DNA of 64,000 nucleotides from Scilla litardierei (taxonomy: Eukaryota > Streptophyta > Magnoliopsida > Asparagales > Asparagaceae): assembly GCA_030789695.1 (NCBI GenBank), contig CM061140.1:84196422-84260421 (forward strand), written 5' to 3'. Positions within the stretch are counted from its first letter, which is position 1. The number at the start of each line of letters is the position of its first letter. The notes under the pieces are model-generated. The model was not told the DNA's origin. It did no database searches and saw nothing but the letters and a program-made list of their open reading frames with translations. Position numbers and translations under genes: made by a program. Shown piece after piece: positions 61,801 through 64,000 of this stretch.

Positions 61801-64000
61801 CCCAAACCAGAGAAGGGCACGTGTCGGGTCACGCGCCCGCTCCCCCCCTCAAGACCTCTGGGGCAGGGCCAACCCTAGCCACCCAAACCAGAGAAGGGCA
61901 CGGGCCGGGCCACGCGCCCGCTCCCCCCTCAAGACCTCTGGGGCAAGGCCAACCCTAGCCACCCAAACCAGCGAAGGGCACGGGCCGGGCCACGCGCACG
62001 CTCCCCCCTCAAGACCTCTGGGGCAGGGCCAACCCTAGCCACCCAAACCAGAGAAGGGCACGGGCCGGGCCACGCGCCCGCTCCCCCCCTCAAGACCTCT
62101 GGGGTAGGGCCAACCCTAGCCACCCAAACCAGAGAAGGGCACGGGCCGGGCCACGCGCCCGCTCCCCCCCTCAAGACCTCTGGGGCAGGGCCAACCCTAG
62201 CCTCCCAAACCAGAGAGGGGCACGGGCCGGGCCACGCGCCCGCTCCCCCCCTCAAGACCTCTGGGGCTGGGACAACCCTAGCCACCCAAACCAGAGAAGG
62301 GCACAGGCCGGGCCACGCGCCCGCTCCCCCCCTCAAGACCTCTGGGGCAGGGCCAATCCTAGCCACCCAAACCAGAGAAGGGCACGGGCCGACCACGCGC
62401 CCGTGCCCCCCTCAAGACCTCTGGGGCTGGGCCAACCCTAGCCACCCAAACCAGAGAAGGGCACGGGCCGGGCCACGCGCCCGCTCCCCCACTCAAGACC
62501 TCTGGGGCAGGGCCAACCCTAGCCACCCAAACCAGAGAATGGCACGGGCCGGGCCACGTGCCCCCTCCCCCCCTCAAGACCTCTGGGGCAGGGCCAACCC
62601 TAGCAACCCAAACCAGAGAAGGGCAAGGGCCGGGCCACGTGCCCGCCCCCCCTCAAGACCTCTGGGGCAGGGCCAACCCTAGCCACCCAAACCAGAGAAG
62701 GGCACGGGCCGGGCCACGCGCCCGTTCCCCCCCTCAAGTCCTCTGGGGCAGGGCCAACCCTAGCCACCCAAACCAGAGAAGGGCACGGGCCGGGCCACGC
62801 GTCCGCTCCCCCCATCAAGACCTCTGGGGCAGGGCCAACCCTAGCCACCCATACCAGAGAAGGGCACGGGCCGGGCCACGCGCCCGTTCCCCCCCTCAAG
62901 TCCTCTGGGGCAGGGCCAACCCTAGCCACCCAAACCAGAGAAGGGCACGGGCCGGGCCACGCGCCTGCTCCCCCCTCAAGACCTCTGGGGCAGGGCCAAC
63001 CCTAGCCACCCAAACCAGAGAAGGGCACGGGCCGGGCCACGTGCCCCTCCCCCCTCAAGACCTCTGGGGCAGGGCCAACCCTAGCCACCCAAACCAGAGA
63101 AGGGCACGGGCCGGGCCACGCGCCCGCTCCCCCCCTCAAGACCTCTGGGGTAGGGCCAAACCTAGCCACCCAGACCAGAGAAGGGCACGGGCCGGGCCAC
63201 GCGCCCGCTCCCCCCCTCAAGACCTCTGGGGCAGGGCCAACCTTAGCCACCCAAACCAGCAAAGGGCATGGGCCGGGCTACGCGCACGCTCCCCCCCTCA
63301 AGACCTCTGGGGCAGGGCCAACCCTAGCCACCCAAACCAGAGAAGGGCACGGGCCGGGCCACGCGCCCGCTTCCCCCCTCAAGACCTCTGGGGCAGGGGC
63401 AACCCTAGCCACCCAAACCAGAGAAGGGCACGGGCCGGGCCACGGGCCCGTTCCCCCCTCAAGACCTCTGGGGCAGGGCCAACCCTATCCACCCAAACCA
63501 GAGAAGGGCACGGGCCGGGCCACGCGCCCGCTTCCCCCCTCAAGACCTCTGGGGCAGGGGCAACCCTAGCCACCCAAACCAGAGAAGGGCACGGGCCGGG
63601 CCACGGGCCCGTTCCCCCCTCAAGACCTCTGGGGCAGGGCCAACCCTAGCCACCCAAACCAGAGAAGGGCACGGGCCGGGCCACGCGCCCGCTCCCCCCC
63701 CTCAAGACCTCTGGGGAGGGCCAACCCTAGCCACGCAAACCAGAGACGGGCACGAGCCGGGCCACGCGCCCGCTCCCCGCCTCAAGACCTCTGGGGCAGG
63801 GCCAACCCTAGCCACCCAAACCAGAGAAGGGCACGGGCCGGGCCACGCACCCGTTCCCCCCTCAAGACCTCTGGGGCAGGGCCAATCCTAGCCACCCAAA
63901 CCAGAGAAAGGCACGGGCCGACCACGCGCCCGTGCCCCCCTCAAGACCTCTGGGGCTGGGCCAACCCTAGCCACCCAAACCAGAGAAGGGCACGGGCCGG

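Larger units (their letters stand above)
38415..62000. repeat. 6.4-7.4 kb higher-order unit, full and partial copies
   Basis: A block marked by GGGACAACCCTAG, AGATGGGCAC, TCCACCCCTCAAG, AATCATAGCC and CACGTGTCGGGTCACG in that order begins near 38415, 45795, 52180, 54540, 59670 and 61445. Successive distances are about 7.4, 6.4, 2.4, 5.1 and 1.8 kb. Between these anchors, 41.7-44.7 kb matches 48.2-51.2 kb with a constant 6,475-bp shift (ACCAGCAAAG at 41941 and 48416). A single-monomer loss at 51180 changes the shift to about 6,396. Confidence 0.8.
11446..64000. repeat. GC-rich 81-bp satellite DNA array
   Basis: About 52.6 kb of uninterrupted head-to-tail monomers, roughly 650 copies, continuing past the right edge. 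Taking CCCTAGCCACCCAAACCAGA as the start, the monomer goes on with GAAGGGCACGGGCCGGGCCA, CGCGCCCGCTCCCCCCC and TCAAGACCTCTGGGGCAGGG, ending CCAA. That is 81 bp and about 73% GC; successive starts at 11767, 11848 and 11929 are each 81 bp apart. Length variants mostly come from the C-run (6, 7 or 8 C; occasionally 10-11). Recurring sequence variants include CACGTGCCCCCT, CGCCTGCTCCCCCC, CGCCCGTTCCCC, CGCCCGCGCCCC, CGCATCCACC and CCGACCACGCG. All copies share one orientation, and no gene or mobile element interrupts the array. I do not recognise the family. Its chromosomal position (centromeric, subtelomeric or interstitial) cannot be told. Confidence 0.97.

Noticed and set aside
11446..64000. 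Dozens of long open frames on both strands encoding Pro/Arg/Gly-rich repeats
   Set aside because: All are exact 27-residue translations of the 81-bp satellite, open in three frames at once and broken wherever the C-run changes length. No start context, splice signal or codon bias is specific to one frame.
11446..64000. CRISPR-like array
   Set aside because: The repeats are directly contiguous with no unique spacers, and the context is a plant genome.
11446..64000. Telomere or telomere-derived array
   Set aside because: AACCCTAG occurs once per 81 bp, but no run of CCCTAAA or TTTAGGG is present.
11446..64000. Ribosomal intergenic-spacer subrepeats
   Set aside because: GC-rich short tandem repeats occur in rDNA spacers, but no 18S, 5.8S, 25S or promoter sequence is visible over 52 kb and the higher-order pattern does not return to a gene. 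Not excluded outright, but unsupported.

Overview
This window is nuclear DNA of a flowering plant. The evidence is a Ty1/copia retrotransposon with the layout of the plant-restricted SIRE/Maximus (Sirevirus) lineage, AT-rich intergenic DNA with an (AT)n microsatellite, and a satellite array of tens of kilobases. The species cannot be named from the sequence. No host gene is supported anywhere in the window.

Layout. (1) 1-1804: AT-rich DNA with no recognisable gene and an (AT)n tract at 645-691. (2) 1805-10945: one Ty1/copia element on the minus strand. It is read from right to left: gag (N-terminus lost in a gap), protease, integrase, reverse transcriptase-RNase H, a 1.4 kb spacer, an intact envelope-like/extra ORF, four polypurine boxes, and a 1.3 kb 3' LTR (1805-3103). 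Gag-pol carries three in-frame stops and four frameshifts, so it is dead as assembled. The extra ORF is uninterrupted over 386 codons. (3) 10946-11445: exactly 500 N, an assembly gap of placeholder size. (4) 11446-64000: about 52.6 kb of a GC-rich (about 73%) satellite with an 81-bp monomer (80-82 bp variants), roughly 650 copies, running off the right edge.

The satellite is not uniform. Dimers (161 bp), trimers (243 bp), units of about 1.8-1.9 kb, a 2.9 kb duplication and a 6.4-7.4 kb unit can be read from diagnostic variants. Hybrid or truncated monomers mark several probable recombination breakpoints. The right half carries private variants that are absent from the left half, which suggests local amplification. 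Because 81 bp is 27 codons, three of the six frames stay open over many monomers. These Pro/Arg/Gly-rich translations are by-products of the repeat, not genes.

Most worth a second look: the multi-scale higher-order structure of the satellite and its breakpoints; a recurring 30-bp quasi-palindrome in the LTR and internal DNA of the retroelement; the intact extra ORF in an otherwise broken element; and the unproven adjacency of retroelement and satellite across the 500-N gap.
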